Shown here in pieces: positions 45,219 to 53,732 of a stretch of DNA of 64,000 nucleotides (the stretch's first letter is position 1; every line of letters begins with the position of its first letter). The position numbers and the translations under genes were made by a program. The stretch comes from Pedobacter frigoris (GTDB taxonomy: Bacteria > Bacteroidota > Bacteroidia > Sphingobacteriales > Sphingobacteriaceae): positions 310,001-374,000 of the forward strand of contig NZ_SWBQ01000005.1 of assembly GCF_005116445.1 (NCBI RefSeq). Reading direction: 5' to 3'. The notes under the pieces were generated by a model. The model was not told the origin of the DNA, ran no database searches, and was given only the letters and a program-made list of their open reading frames with translations.

Positions 45219-45400
45219 TACCTCTGCTTTTCGAGTTCTACTTTGAACTCCTCTTTTACATTTTTTACCTTTTCCATCCATTCAGGAGCTTTCTCTTTGA
45301 GATCATCCATTATTGATCTCCCGTTTAAGTCCTTTTTCGTTACATATTTAATGACGCCGTATACTGCGGCGCCTATTAATGCTGTTTTTAATAAGCCCAT
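45215..45400 (-). CDS. Small YtxH-like protein
   Basis: The product is 61 aa: a short hydrophobic N-terminal segment (LLKTALIGAAVYGVIKYVTK) followed by a charged amphipathic helix rich in Lys and Glu. The layout resembles small YtxH-type stress proteins, but the similarity is too weak for a firm name. It overlaps the convergent TlpA-like gene by 4 bp. Confidence 0.65.
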   Translation of the reverse strand: MGLLKTALIGAAVYGVIKYVTKKDLNGRSIMDDLKEKAPEWMEKVKNVKEEFKVELEKQRY

Positions 45401-45507
45401 TTGTTTAAAGATTGATGTGATTGAAGAACAACTTACGCTTTGAAAGGTTTTGTTTTATTTGTAGCGTTTTGTTAAATTCTACCGTTTCCTTTAAAAACCG
45501 ATAAACG

Positions 45508-45924
45508 ATGAAGAGAATTGCGCTTGCATTATTAATGGCCGGGACGTTGCTGGCCTGTAAAAAAGACAGAAATAATACTGACTGTGGAAATAAGATTTGC
45601 ACTGATATTTTTGTATCGGCAACCGTAAAGTTTGTAGACAATAAAGGTCTGGCCGCCGAAGTAAAAGACTATAGTGTGGTGAACCAGCGGACCGGCGAAA
45701 AAATTGATGCTCATTTTACCAGTTCATATTATGTGAAAGGCTCCTACTTAGTGGTAAATGATAATTTTACTTCGAAGTTGTCTGAAGCGGGTGACGATTT
45801 GAAGGTTACAGGCACATCTGTAGAGACCAACCAGACCAAATCTGCAGTGGTAAAAGTAAAGGGTGGCGAATGTGCCTGCCATATAGAAAAAGTTTCGGGT
45901 CCGGAACAAATTGCTTTCAATTAG
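45508..45924 (+). CDS. Hypothetical small lipoprotein with extra cysteines
   Basis: The product is 138 aa with a lipoprotein signal (AGTLLACKKD, Cys17). The mature part is beta-rich with four further cysteines in two pairs, CGNKIC near the N terminus and CAC (GGECACHI) near the C terminus, so disulfides are likely. The family is not recognised. It stands between uptake loci 2 and 3; whether the nearby thioredoxins act on it is an open question. Confidence 0.75.
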   Translation: MKRIALALLMAGTLLACKKDRNNTDCGNKICTDIFVSATVKFVDNKGLAAEVKDYSVVNQRTGEKIDAHFTSSYYVKGSYLVVNDNFTSKLSEAGDDLKVTGTSVETNQTKSAVVKVKGGECACHIEKVSGPEQIAFN

Positions 45925-46019
45925 TGCATCAGCTGTGATTGATAACATAACATTAACTAACCAATGAGTTAAAATAGGTTGTCTTGTTTTGCGCTCAACT
46001 AGCAAGGTTAGATCACAAC

Positions 46020-46250
46020 ATGGAAAAAGCACAAATAAAAATCAGCTCAGATCTGCAAAGGTTTATCGACAAATTTGAACCGAACAAATTTAAACTGCTG
46101 TCTAAAGGAATTGAGATCAGAGGTATCAATGACATCCACAGGAACATTATCCAGGCCAAAGCTTTGATTGAGAGGCTGGAACTTAATCTTGTAGTGGCGC
46201 ACAATGCTGAAATGCTCAGTTATGGAGGTTTTGAAGTGAACAACGCGTAA
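46020..46250 (+). CDS. Hypothetical 76-aa protein
   Basis: From ATG 46020 the product is 76 aa, with no signal or membrane helix. It is charged and mostly helical (SDLQRFIDKFEPNKFKLL, then a Leu-rich helix). I do not recognise a family. The longer frame from TTG 45984 is less likely. Confidence 0.6.
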   Translation: MEKAQIKISSDLQRFIDKFEPNKFKLLSKGIEIRGINDIHRNIIQAKALIERLELNLVVAHNAEMLSYGGFEVNNA

Positions 46251-46336
46251 AGAGAAAGAGGTGCATTTGCATTGCCTTTGATTTCTTTTCGATATGCGTT
46301 CGTATAATTACAACATAAACGTATTCTACGGTGATA

Positions 46337-46414
46337 ATGAGTGATTCTACGGTGACTACAATGGATGCCACAGCAAAGGATTCTATTGTTGTGGACACTG
46401 CAGTGAAAAAGTAA
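46337..46414 (+). CDS. Possible 25-codon ORF or gene remnant
   Basis: A 25-codon frame rich in Ser, Thr, Asp and Val starts within a short repeat: ATTCTACGGTGA occurs at 46323-46334 and 46343-46354. It lies in the 332-bp stretch between the 76-aa gene and the sigma gene (46251-46582). That stretch otherwise holds a terminator and the sigma promoter. It may be a remnant of a lipoprotein tail or chance. Confidence 0.2.
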   Translation: MSDSTVTTMDATAKDSIVVDTAVKK

Positions 46415-46440
46415 GTAATCTGACTTTGACCAACTTTTAA

Positions 46441-46469
46441 AAGAGCCTGCAAATTTCTAGGCTTTTTTT
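46441..46469 (+). terminator. Terminator before uptake locus 3
   Basis: AGCCT (46444-46448) pairs with AGGCT (46459-46463), extended by A-T pairs, and is followed by a run of seven T. The stem is short but the layout is that of a Rho-independent terminator. Confidence 0.6.
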
Positions 46470-46502
46470 GTAGGCTGAAAAAGAAATGAGCCGTAATTGA
46501 TG

Positions 46503-46534
46503 TTTGGTTAATATTGATAACTTACCTAATCTTG
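46503..46534 (+). promoter_or_regulatory. Promoter of the locus 3 sigma gene
   Basis: TTTG (46503-46506) and TAATCTTG (46527-46534, one mismatch to TAnnTTTG) are 20 bp apart. The predicted start of transcription is near 46541, which rules out the TTG at 46514 as the translation start and favours ATG 46583. Confidence 0.65.
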
Positions 46535-46582
46535 CAGAAATTTAGTAAATTAGTAACGGGGGGAGGTAATTTAATAAACGTC

Positions 46583-47173
46583 ATGGCTGCTTACGGTACT
46601 TATACAGATCAGGAACTGATTGCTTTAATGAGGCAGGGGGATGAGCATGCCTTTAATGTTTTATTTGAGCATCATCAGCAGCTTGTTTTTAGTATAGCCA
46701 TGAAAATGACACATTCCAGATCCCAAGCCAAGGAAGTAGTACAGGATGTGTTTTTGAAGATATGGATAAAACGGGGAGAGCTTGATGGTGTTGAAAATTT
46801 TGGTGCTTACCTGAACAGAATTGCAAGAAATCAAAGCATTGACGCATTAAGACGAATTGCCCGGAAAGCGCTGAGGACGGTCGAACTAAAAGAGGAGCAG
46901 TTAGAAAATGGTGAGGATTTGACTGAACAAACATTGAGTTATCATGAAATGGGGGGCATGATTGCACAGGCAGTTGAAACCCTTTCACCACAGCAGCGTA
47001 AGGTTTACCAGCTTTGTCATGAACAGGGATTGAAATATGAAGAAGCTGCAAATCAACTTGGCCTGAGTGCTGGTACTGTTCATGCTCATATGAAGGTAGC
47101 TTTGGGAAATATCAGAAAGTATCTTAAAAATATGGATGCGATGCTGGTCTTGATTCTATTGATGAATAAATAA
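46583..47173 (+). CDS. ECF sigma factor of uptake locus 3
   Basis: The product is 196 aa from ATG 46583 (an upstream TTG would lie inside the promoter). Region 2 spans about 17-85 (KEVVQDVFLKIW), region 4 about 125-175 (YEEAANQLGLSAGTVHAHM), and a hydrophobic C-terminal tail (MLVLILLM) follows. It is closely similar to the locus 2 sigma, suggesting that the two loci arose by duplication or could cross-talk. It should be held by the downstream FecR. Confidence 0.94.
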   Translation: MAAYGTYTDQELIALMRQGDEHAFNVLFEHHQQLVFSIAMKMTHSRSQAKEVVQDVFLKIWIKRGELDGVENFGAYLNRIARNQSIDALRRIARKALRTVELKEEQLENGEDLTEQTLSYHEMGGMIAQAVETLSPQQRKVYQLCHEQGLKYEEAANQLGLSAGTVHAHMKVALGNIRKYLKNMDAMLVLILLMNK

Positions 47174-47192
47174 AAATATTTTACATCACACT

Positions 47193-47218
47193 ACCCCGAT
47201 ACCCTTATTCATTTCGTC
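47193..47218 (+). promoter_or_regulatory. Candidate ECF promoter before fecR of locus 3
   Basis: ACCCCGAT (47193-47200) and CGTC (47215-47218) are 14 bp apart, matching the layout at 35261-35285 in locus 2. Both also share TCAT just before the CGT element. Self-activation of fecR and beyond by the cognate sigma is inferred. Confidence 0.5.
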
Positions 47219-47254
47219 AAGCTGTTGAAAGGCATTAAAATGTACCTGTAATTT

Positions 47255-48442
47255 ATGACTGCTGATTCAGAATTTTCTTTATTGTTCCGCAAATATGTCG
47301 ATGGAAATGCATCACATGATGAACGACTTGCGTTTTTAGAGCTGGTTAATCATGACGAAGTGCAGGCTGAGCTTGCTCAGCTGGTAGATGCTGAATTGAA
47401 ATCCAGGAATACCTATAGCCTGGATGAAGACGAACAACAGGAAATTCTAAATAACATTTATAAGATGGCACCTGTAATGCCATCTGCCGATAAAAAAATA
47501 AAGCTGTCAGGGTTTCGGATCACCTTAGGAATGGCGGCAGGTATCGCAGCTGTAGTGGGAGGGCTTGTTTTTGGACTTTGGTTCTTCAATTACAGATCTG
47601 AGATCGCTGGTGGTTCCCATGATAACAAATATAGGTATGCCAATGATATCACACCAGGTAAGAACGGGGCAACAATTACACTGGCCAATGGCAAGGTGAT
47701 AAAGCTAAGGGACAACAAGAGTGGGGTAGTGATAGGTGAGGACAGGTTGGCCTATAGTGATAATAATGATGTAGTAGATTTGTCGCTGCGCTCTGTCGAG
47801 ATGACAGCCGAAACAGAGAAAGGCCAGACCTACGAATTCACGTTACCTGATGGTACTAAGGTGTGGATAAATGCTGCCAGTAAATTGCAGATACCTTCCA
47901 GCTTTTCGCGGGGAGGTGTAAGAAAAATTTATTTGGATGGCGAAGCTTATTTTGAAGTGACTAAGAATAAAGAGCGTCCCTTTGTGGTAGAAAGTAATGG
48001 GCAGCAGGTAGAAGTACTTGGTACTCATTTTAATATAAACAGCTATGCTGATGAGGGTAGTGTGAAAACAACATTATTGGAAGGATCTGTGCGTGTTGCT
48101 ACGCACTCTTATGGAGTAGAAAGCAGCACGGTACTCAAACCCCAGCAGCAGGCAACCCTGATTAATCAGGCCATTAAAGTAAAAGAAACAAATACCGAAG
48201 AAGTGCTGGCCTGGAAAAATGGCAGCATCGTATTCAGGGATAAAACACTGGAGGGACTCATGCGTGAATTGGCCCGTTGGTACGATGTGACAGTTGTGTA
48301 TGCCGCGGATGCACCAAAGAACGTCACATTTAGCGGCGCAGTATCAAGAACCAGAAACATATCAACTGTACTGGAGAGAATGCAAACTACTGGCAGTGTG
48401 AAGTTTAAAATAGAAGGCAGGACTGTAACGGTAATGAAATAA
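47255..48442 (+). CDS. FecR-family anti-sigma factor of uptake locus 3
   Basis: The product is 395 aa: a cytoplasmic part (1-85), one membrane helix (about 91-111), a periplasmic FecR domain (about 170-300, with HFNINSYADEGSVKTTLLEG) and a C-terminal DUF4974 domain (RWYDVTV, SGAVSRTRNISTVL). It should control the adjacent sigma in response to the SusC STN domain. It is similar to the locus 2 FecR throughout. Confidence 0.95.
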   Translation: MTADSEFSLLFRKYVDGNASHDERLAFLELVNHDEVQAELAQLVDAELKSRNTYSLDEDEQQEILNNIYKMAPVMPSADKKIKLSGFRITLGMAAGIAAVVGGLVFGLWFFNYRSEIAGGSHDNKYRYANDITPGKNGATITLANGKVIKLRDNKSGVVIGEDRLAYSDNNDVVDLSLRSVEMTAETEKGQTYEFTLPDGTKVWINAASKLQIPSSFSRGGVRKIYLDGEAYFEVTKNKERPFVVESNGQQVEVLGTHFNINSYADEGSVKTTLLEGSVRVATHSYGVESSTVLKPQQQATLINQAIKVKETNTEEVLAWKNGSIVFRDKTLEGLMRELARWYDVTVVYAADAPKNVTFSGAVSRTRNISTVLERMQTTGSVKFKIEGRTVTVMK

Positions 48443-48488
48443 AGACTATTTAATTAAATCATATAATCAACAACCTAAACAACCAGTT

Positions 48489-48512
48489 ATGAAAGAAATT
48501 CTACGCCACTAA
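48489..48512 (+). CDS. Candidate 7-codon leader ORF upstream of susC (locus 3)
   Basis: ATG to TAA encodes MKEILRH, 247 bp upstream of susC. It parallels MTKPLR in locus 2 in position, Leu-Arg ending, following GACCA and A run, and distance to the first hairpin. It could be a leader peptide or part of a conserved RNA. Proof of translation is lacking. Confidence 0.35.
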   Translation: MKEILRH

Positions 48513-48525
48513 GACCAGAGAAAAA

Positions 48526-48685
48526 GGGGCTTTTAAATAAAAAGCCGAAAAGTGGTTCGAACACTTTCCGGCAATAGTTTGAGCAACCATTCCTGAAAAA
48601 TTTCAGGAAGAACAATTATTTGCTAACAATCAATTCTCAACTCAAACCAATTCAAACTTAGGCATTATTGCTTAACAAAGCAATA
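48526..48685 (+). promoter_or_regulatory. Four consecutive hairpins in the susC leader of locus 3
   Basis: The stems are 48528-48534/48540-48546 (7 bp); 48545-48554/48562-48571 (10 bp, one mismatch), which shares two bases with the first; 48590-48598/48601-48609 (9 bp, perfect); and 48666-48673/48678-48685 (8 bp, AACA loop). None carries a clear terminator T run. The stretch 48443-48735 otherwise holds only the mini-ORF. A structured 5' leader controlling receptor expression is likely. Confidence 0.6.
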
Positions 48686-48735
48686 TGATGTCTGTCGTCG
48701 ACTTCCTGTGTTTGAATACAAAACAATGACGAAGT

Positions 48736-51700
48736 ATGGAAAACTATGCTTTAAATCGAGGTATGCCTTTTAAGTGGCTGCCAACCAAAATTCTATTGAT
48801 TATGAAGTTAATCATAGTGCTAATGACCACCTTTTTGATTCAGGCAAGTGCTGCAGGCTATGCTCAGAAGGTTACTTTAAATGAAAAAAATGTTTCGCTT
48901 GGAGCAGTAATTGATAAAATACGTTCACAAACTGGGTACGACTTTGTATTTAACTCTGAGGAGGTTAAAAATGCTAAAAAAGTAACCATCAGCCTGAGCA
49001 GCGTGGAACTGAAAGATGCTTTGAGGGCTGTTTTTAGGGATCAGGATCTTACTTATTCGGTAAAGGATAAATTCATTGTGATAGAGCCCGCCAAGCCCTC
49101 CTTTATAGATAATCTAAGTGCAATGTTTTCAAACATTGATGTGCGTGGACGCGTGGTAGATAGTGCCGGCGATGTACTTGTTGGAGCTACTGTAACGGTT
49201 AAAGGACAAAAGCAAGGGGTCAGAACAGGTGCGGATGGTTCGTTTTTTCTGCAAAATGTAGATGATGGCGCAATACTGGTTATCACTTACACAGGCTATA
49301 AGACGAAAGAAGTCAGATCGTCAAAAGACGTTGGAACCATCCGAATGGATGTTGCCGTAGCAGACCTGGAGGAAGTTGCAGTAACTGTTAACACGGGCTA
49401 CCAGCGGATTAAGCCGGAACAGAGCACAGGTGCGGTTTCGCAAATAGGTACTAAAGAATATGAATCAAGGGTAAGTTCTAATTTCCTTGATGGACTGGTA
49501 AACCGTTTACCAGGATTGTTGATTAACAACAGCGTACAGTTTACCAGTACTACTCCTGGCGTTGGTGAAACTACCAGGCCTTTGTTCAATATCCGTGGTA
49601 TTTCTACCATGTCAGCCAACCAAAGTCCGTTAATCGTAGTGGATGGTTATCCAACAGAGTTGACGCTGGATATGATAGACCCAAATGAAATAAAGTCGGT
49701 GACGATCCTTAAAGATGCCGCCTCTGCCACTGTATATGGGGTAAGGGCATCTAATGGAGTAATTATTATTGAAAGAAAACAGGCAAGCCCTGGGGCTGCA
49801 CAGTTTAATTTCAGGACTACATTGGGCCTTACGCCAGAGGAAAATTATAGCCGCTACCGGTGGGATCCAGAGGCGTCGGGCATCAATGCAAATTACATAC
49901 GTGAAAGACAAGCGCTAATTGTCACACCATCTAGCTGGAATGCCTTGTATGCGCCGGGATCTTTAGGGGGTAATGTACGTCGTTCTATTCCCTACTATAT
50001 TCAAGCCCAGCTAGCCGCCGGCATTATTACACCTGCACAGGCTGAAAGCTCTTTTGCAGAACTGGCTAATTATGACAATCTTGAGGATTACAGTCGTTTA
50101 TTCCAGAGGACGGCAGTTGCGCAAACAAATACCTTGAACATTTCGGGTGGTGTGCCAAACGCACTATATTACATCACGGCCAATTATACGGGTAACCGCA
50201 ATAATGCCATCCTGAATGACAACAACAGATTTCAACTGACGGGCCGCACTACCCTTAAACTCGCAAAACGATTGAGTTTGGAACTGATAACTGAGTACCA
50301 GGAAAGTCGTATCAACGGCGCTCCAGTACCGGGTGCTGCTACCTATGCAGGTTATGAGCGCTATGAAGATGTAAATGGTAACCCTGCCGCCATCACTTCA
50401 CAAAGCTACGCACCGGTTTACAATAGTTTCCTCCTATCGCAAGGCTTGTTAGACCAAAACTATTACCCGCTAATTGAAGCGAATAAAGTAAGTAATAAAA
50501 CGCGCACGTTAAATAACAAGACCATTGCCAATTTTAACTATAATATTGGAAAAGGATTTAACCTATTGTTCGGCGGGGTATATGAAACGTCCCGTACAGA
50601 GTTCAAGCATTTGGCTGGCCAGGGTTCCAATGAGGTGAATAGCTACGTAAATAATTATACCATCACTCCTACGGCTGCTAACCCTACGTTGGCATTCAAA
50701 AGGAATCTTCCTGACGGGGATTTCCTCCGTCAACAGAATACTACTTCAACTAGTTATACGGCGCGGACGCAATTAAATTATAATAAAAGAATTGGTAACC
50801 ATTCCCTTAACGGTATAGCAGGTGCTGAAATACGCCGCGTATTAGCTAAAGGTAATTTAGCGTCTTACTTTGGCTATAACGATCAGAGTTTGTTGCATCA
50901 GCCTGTAGATTATGCTGCGATATTTAATGGTGTAACAGGAACTACTGGTACACTTGTTACGGGAAATGGCCTTGGACTTTTGAATAGTTTTTTTAACCAG
51001 AGCTATGATGACGACCGGTTTGTATCGGCTTTTTCTAATGTTGTCTATTCCTTTAAAGATACGTATTCCTTATCGGGAAGTATCCGCATTGACCAATCAA
51101 ACCTTTTTGGTAGTGATCCAAAATATAAATACAAACCATTGTGGTCATTAGGTGCTGCCTGGAACATACATAGGGAAGATTTTATGAGCAAAATAAACTG
51201 GCTTCACCAGTTGAAACTGCGCGGTGCTTACGGATTTAATGGAAATGTAGCTAAACTTTCGCTTCCACAGGTAATTGCCAGGGCTCAGAACAATTCACAG
51301 AATTCACCTGTGCTTCCTTCGCTCATCTTATCCTCCAATGCCAATACAGGCCTGCGTTGGGAACAGACTGAGAACTTAAACTTTGGGCTTGATTTTGATG
51401 TTTTCAAAAACATTACCGGTAGCCTTGAGTATTATACCAAAAAAACAACCGATGTAATGGGTAATTCTACGATCGACCCAACGCTCGGTGCCAGCTCTGC
51501 CTTAATCAATTATGCCACCATCAGAAATAACGGGCTGGAATTTAGCCTGAAGTCTGATTGGATCACCACCCGGAACTTTAACTGGAATACGGGTATTGTG
51601 ATTGCTAAAAATAACAGCAAGGTACTTGATGTGTATAGAACGGGACGTTACGATCCGCAGATTCTTGATGTATTGGGTTATGTAAGTGGTTATCCAGTGG

Positions 51701-52344
51701 GTGCTATGTTTTCTTACAATACAACAGGACTTAACAATGAGGGCCACCCCATCATTATGAATCAAAATGGGGAATCATTTGTGGTAAACACCAGTACTAC
51801 AGGAACACCTTTAGTTACTGCGATGTCAGATAAGAATTCAGGACTGGTACAATATTCGGGAACATCTGTTCCAACTATTAGCGGTGGACTAAGTAACAGA
51901 GTGGATGTTGGCAATTTTTATTTCTTCGCAATGATCAATTATTATGGTGGTTTTAAAGTACGCGTGCCGAGACCGACACCGGAAGTCACCAGACCTTTAA
52001 AAGGGTCAAATAACTTTTGGAGGGTTGCTGGCGATGAAGAGCGCACAGATATTCCAACCCTAACTGACCTGAATAGCTTTGCGCCAGGATTGGCTTACCG
52101 TTATAACAGCAACTATGTGGTTAATGGTGATTACATGACACTAGGAGATGTAACGGTTTCGTATCGGTTAAATGACGTTAGCTTTACAAAAAAGGCTGGT
52201 TTCAAGAACTTTGAGATCAAAGCCCAGGCTTCAAACGTGTACTCCGTTGGGTTTAACCGTGAAAACTTTAGTATGGCTACGGGAAGTTACGCAAAATCGT
52301 ATCTAACTCCTACGTATACACTTGGTTTGTTCACTAACTTTTAA
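48736..52344 (+). CDS. SusC/RagA-type TonB-dependent outer-membrane receptor (locus 3)
   Basis: The product is 1202 aa. The signal ends near AAGYAQ (about 44). It is followed by an STN domain (about 45-115), a carboxypeptidase-regulatory-like domain (about 133-215), a plug with ILKDAASATVYGVRA and a long barrel. The TonB-box region (EEVAVTVNTGYQ) is less canonical than in locus 2. It pairs with the downstream SusD, 11 bp away, and should signal to FecR. The ligand is unknown; the DUF1735/discoidin-like lipoprotein downstream hints at a carbohydrate-containing ligand. Confidence 0.96.
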   Translation: MENYALNRGMPFKWLPTKILLIMKLIIVLMTTFLIQASAAGYAQKVTLNEKNVSLGAVIDKIRSQTGYDFVFNSEEVKNAKKVTISLSSVELKDALRAVFRDQDLTYSVKDKFIVIEPAKPSFIDNLSAMFSNIDVRGRVVDSAGDVLVGATVTVKGQKQGVRTGADGSFFLQNVDDGAILVITYTGYKTKEVRSSKDVGTIRMDVAVADLEEVAVTVNTGYQRIKPEQSTGAVSQIGTKEYESRVSSNFLDGLVNRLPGLLINNSVQFTSTTPGVGETTRPLFNIRGISTMSANQSPLIVVDGYPTELTLDMIDPNEIKSVTILKDAASATVYGVRASNGVIIIERKQASPGAAQFNFRTTLGLTPEENYSRYRWDPEASGINANYIRERQALIVTPSSWNALYAPGSLGGNVRRSIPYYIQAQLAAGIITPAQAESSFAELANYDNLEDYSRLFQRTAVAQTNTLNISGGVPNALYYITANYTGNRNNAILNDNNRFQLTGRTTLKLAKRLSLELITEYQESRINGAPVPGAATYAGYERYEDVNGNPAAITSQSYAPVYNSFLLSQGLLDQNYYPLIEANKVSNKTRTLNNKTIANFNYNIGKGFNLLFGGVYETSRTEFKHLAGQGSNEVNSYVNNYTITPTAANPTLAFKRNLPDGDFLRQQNTTSTSYTARTQLNYNKRIGNHSLNGIAGAEIRRVLAKGNLASYFGYNDQSLLHQPVDYAAIFNGVTGTTGTLVTGNGLGLLNSFFNQSYDDDRFVSAFSNVVYSFKDTYSLSGSIRIDQSNLFGSDPKYKYKPLWSLGAAWNIHREDFMSKINWLHQLKLRGAYGFNGNVAKLSLPQVIARAQNNSQNSPVLPSLILSSNANTGLRWEQTENLNFGLDFDVFKNITGSLEYYTKKTTDVMGNSTIDPTLGASSALINYATIRNNGLEFSLKSDWITTRNFNWNTGIVIAKNNSKVLDVYRTGRYDPQILDVLGYVSGYPVGAMFSYNTTGLNNEGHPIIMNQNGESFVVNTSTTGTPLVTAMSDKNSGLVQYSGTSVPTISGGLSNRVDVGNFYFFAMINYYGGFKVRVPRPTPEVTRPLKGSNNFWRVAGDEERTDIPTLTDLNSFAPGLAYRYNSNYVVNGDYMTLGDVTVSYRLNDVSFTKKAGFKNFEIKAQASNVYSVGFNRENFSMATGSYAKSYLTPTYTLGLFTNF

Positions 52345-52355
52345 AATTTAAACTG

Positions 52356-53717
52356 ATGAAGAAATTAAAATATATAACCGCCAAACTGTTGCTTTGCTGC
52401 ATGATTTTTAGTGGTTGCGACAAATATCTGGATGTGGAACCAAAGGGCAAGCAATTGCTGAAAACAACCAATGACTATGATCTTTGGTTAAACGCAATAG
52501 CATTCACAACTGAAATGAGCAGTCCTTATTTGGATTATATGACCGACAATATGGATTACCTAAGCGTTAATACTCCGCCAGTTACGCTTGCTGATTTCGT
52601 TTATACCTGGCAGCCACAGTTTACAAATGATGTTAGTGCAGCCGCCTATCTATGGGCTGACCATTACCAACGGATTAGTTTGTACAATACTGTGTTGTTA
52701 GGTATTGACGCTGCTGAAGGCGGTACTGCATCTCGGAGGAACAGTGTTAAGGCGGAAGCCTTACTTGGCCGTGCATTTTCTTATTTTTACCTGGTGAACG
52801 AATATGCCAAGCCCTACGACGCTGCAACTGCGGCTACTGATTTGGCTGTACCTTTTGTCACTTCAGACAATGTAAGTCAAAAAGCTCCACCAAGAGCTAC
52901 GACGGCTGAAATTTATCAACATATCATTGACGACATCAATGCGGCTATCCCAAACCTTCCTGTTGACAATAGCAGCGCAAGGTTTCGTGGTTCCCAGGCT
53001 GCTGCATATAGCGTATTGGCACGCGTTTATTTATACAGAAGAGAATATAGTGAAGCGCTGCGTCATGCAGAGCTGGCGCTAGCAAATACCCGTGCAACAA
53101 TGATTGATTATACCACTCCTGCTTCCTTTCCAATCACGCAACTTGTAGTGTCTCATCCGGACGCGATTTACGGTAAGGGATATGCTGCTGCCGGTATTCC
53201 GATAGCCTTAGACTTCAAAGCTTCGTTCGCCAGCAACGACGCAAGAAGGACAATTCTTTATTCGAGCTGGACAAGTACCGTAAGAGGGGCGACTGCGTTC
53301 TACGCAGCTGCAGTTACACCAATTTTTCAGCTAACCAATTCCGGTACGACTGTGCAGGAAATGCGGTTAATTGCTGCGGAATGTGCCGCAAGGGCAAACA
53401 ATCTTACAGACGCTCTAAATCATTTGAATATAGTTCGCAGGGCCAGGTATACAGGCACGAGCAGAGATTTCAGTTCGGCTGATCAAAATGTTGTGTTTAA
53501 TGAAGTACTGGCCGAGAGAAGGCGTGAATTGCCTTTCCATAGCTTACGCTGGTTTGATATGCGGAGATTTGACATGGAAAACAGGATGCCGGCAGTAACC
53601 CGGACCAATGCGCAGAATACAGTGATAGCCACGCTTGAGCCGCATAGCCCGAGATACACGCTGCAAATACCGATACAGGTGACGGCCTTTAATCCAGATA
53701 TGCCCCAAAATCCATAA
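52356..53717 (+). CDS. RagB/SusD-family surface lipoprotein (locus 3)
   Basis: The product is 453 aa with a lipoprotein signal and Cys21 (IFSGCDKYL), the SusD N-terminal DKYLDVEPKGK, GRAFSYFYLVNEYAKPY, and the C-terminal ERRRELPFHSLRWFDMRR typical of SusD. It is co-transcribed with susC. It should bind the ligand at the cell surface. It differs clearly from the locus 2 SusD, so the two loci probably import different ligands. Confidence 0.95.
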   Translation: MKKLKYITAKLLLCCMIFSGCDKYLDVEPKGKQLLKTTNDYDLWLNAIAFTTEMSSPYLDYMTDNMDYLSVNTPPVTLADFVYTWQPQFTNDVSAAAYLWADHYQRISLYNTVLLGIDAAEGGTASRRNSVKAEALLGRAFSYFYLVNEYAKPYDAATAATDLAVPFVTSDNVSQKAPPRATTAEIYQHIIDDINAAIPNLPVDNSSARFRGSQAAAYSVLARVYLYRREYSEALRHAELALANTRATMIDYTTPASFPITQLVVSHPDAIYGKGYAAAGIPIALDFKASFASNDARRTILYSSWTSTVRGATAFYAAAVTPIFQLTNSGTTVQEMRLIAAECAARANNLTDALNHLNIVRRARYTGTSRDFSSADQNVVFNEVLAERRRELPFHSLRWFDMRRFDMENRMPAVTRTNAQNTVIATLEPHSPRYTLQIPIQVTAFNPDMPQNP

Positions 53718-53732
53718 CTATAAAATCAAGAG

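Noticed and set aside
46514..46582. TTG-initiated extension of the locus 3 sigma factor
   Set aside because: It overlaps a promoter with good spacing (46503-46534), and the region 2 fold begins after ATG 46583.
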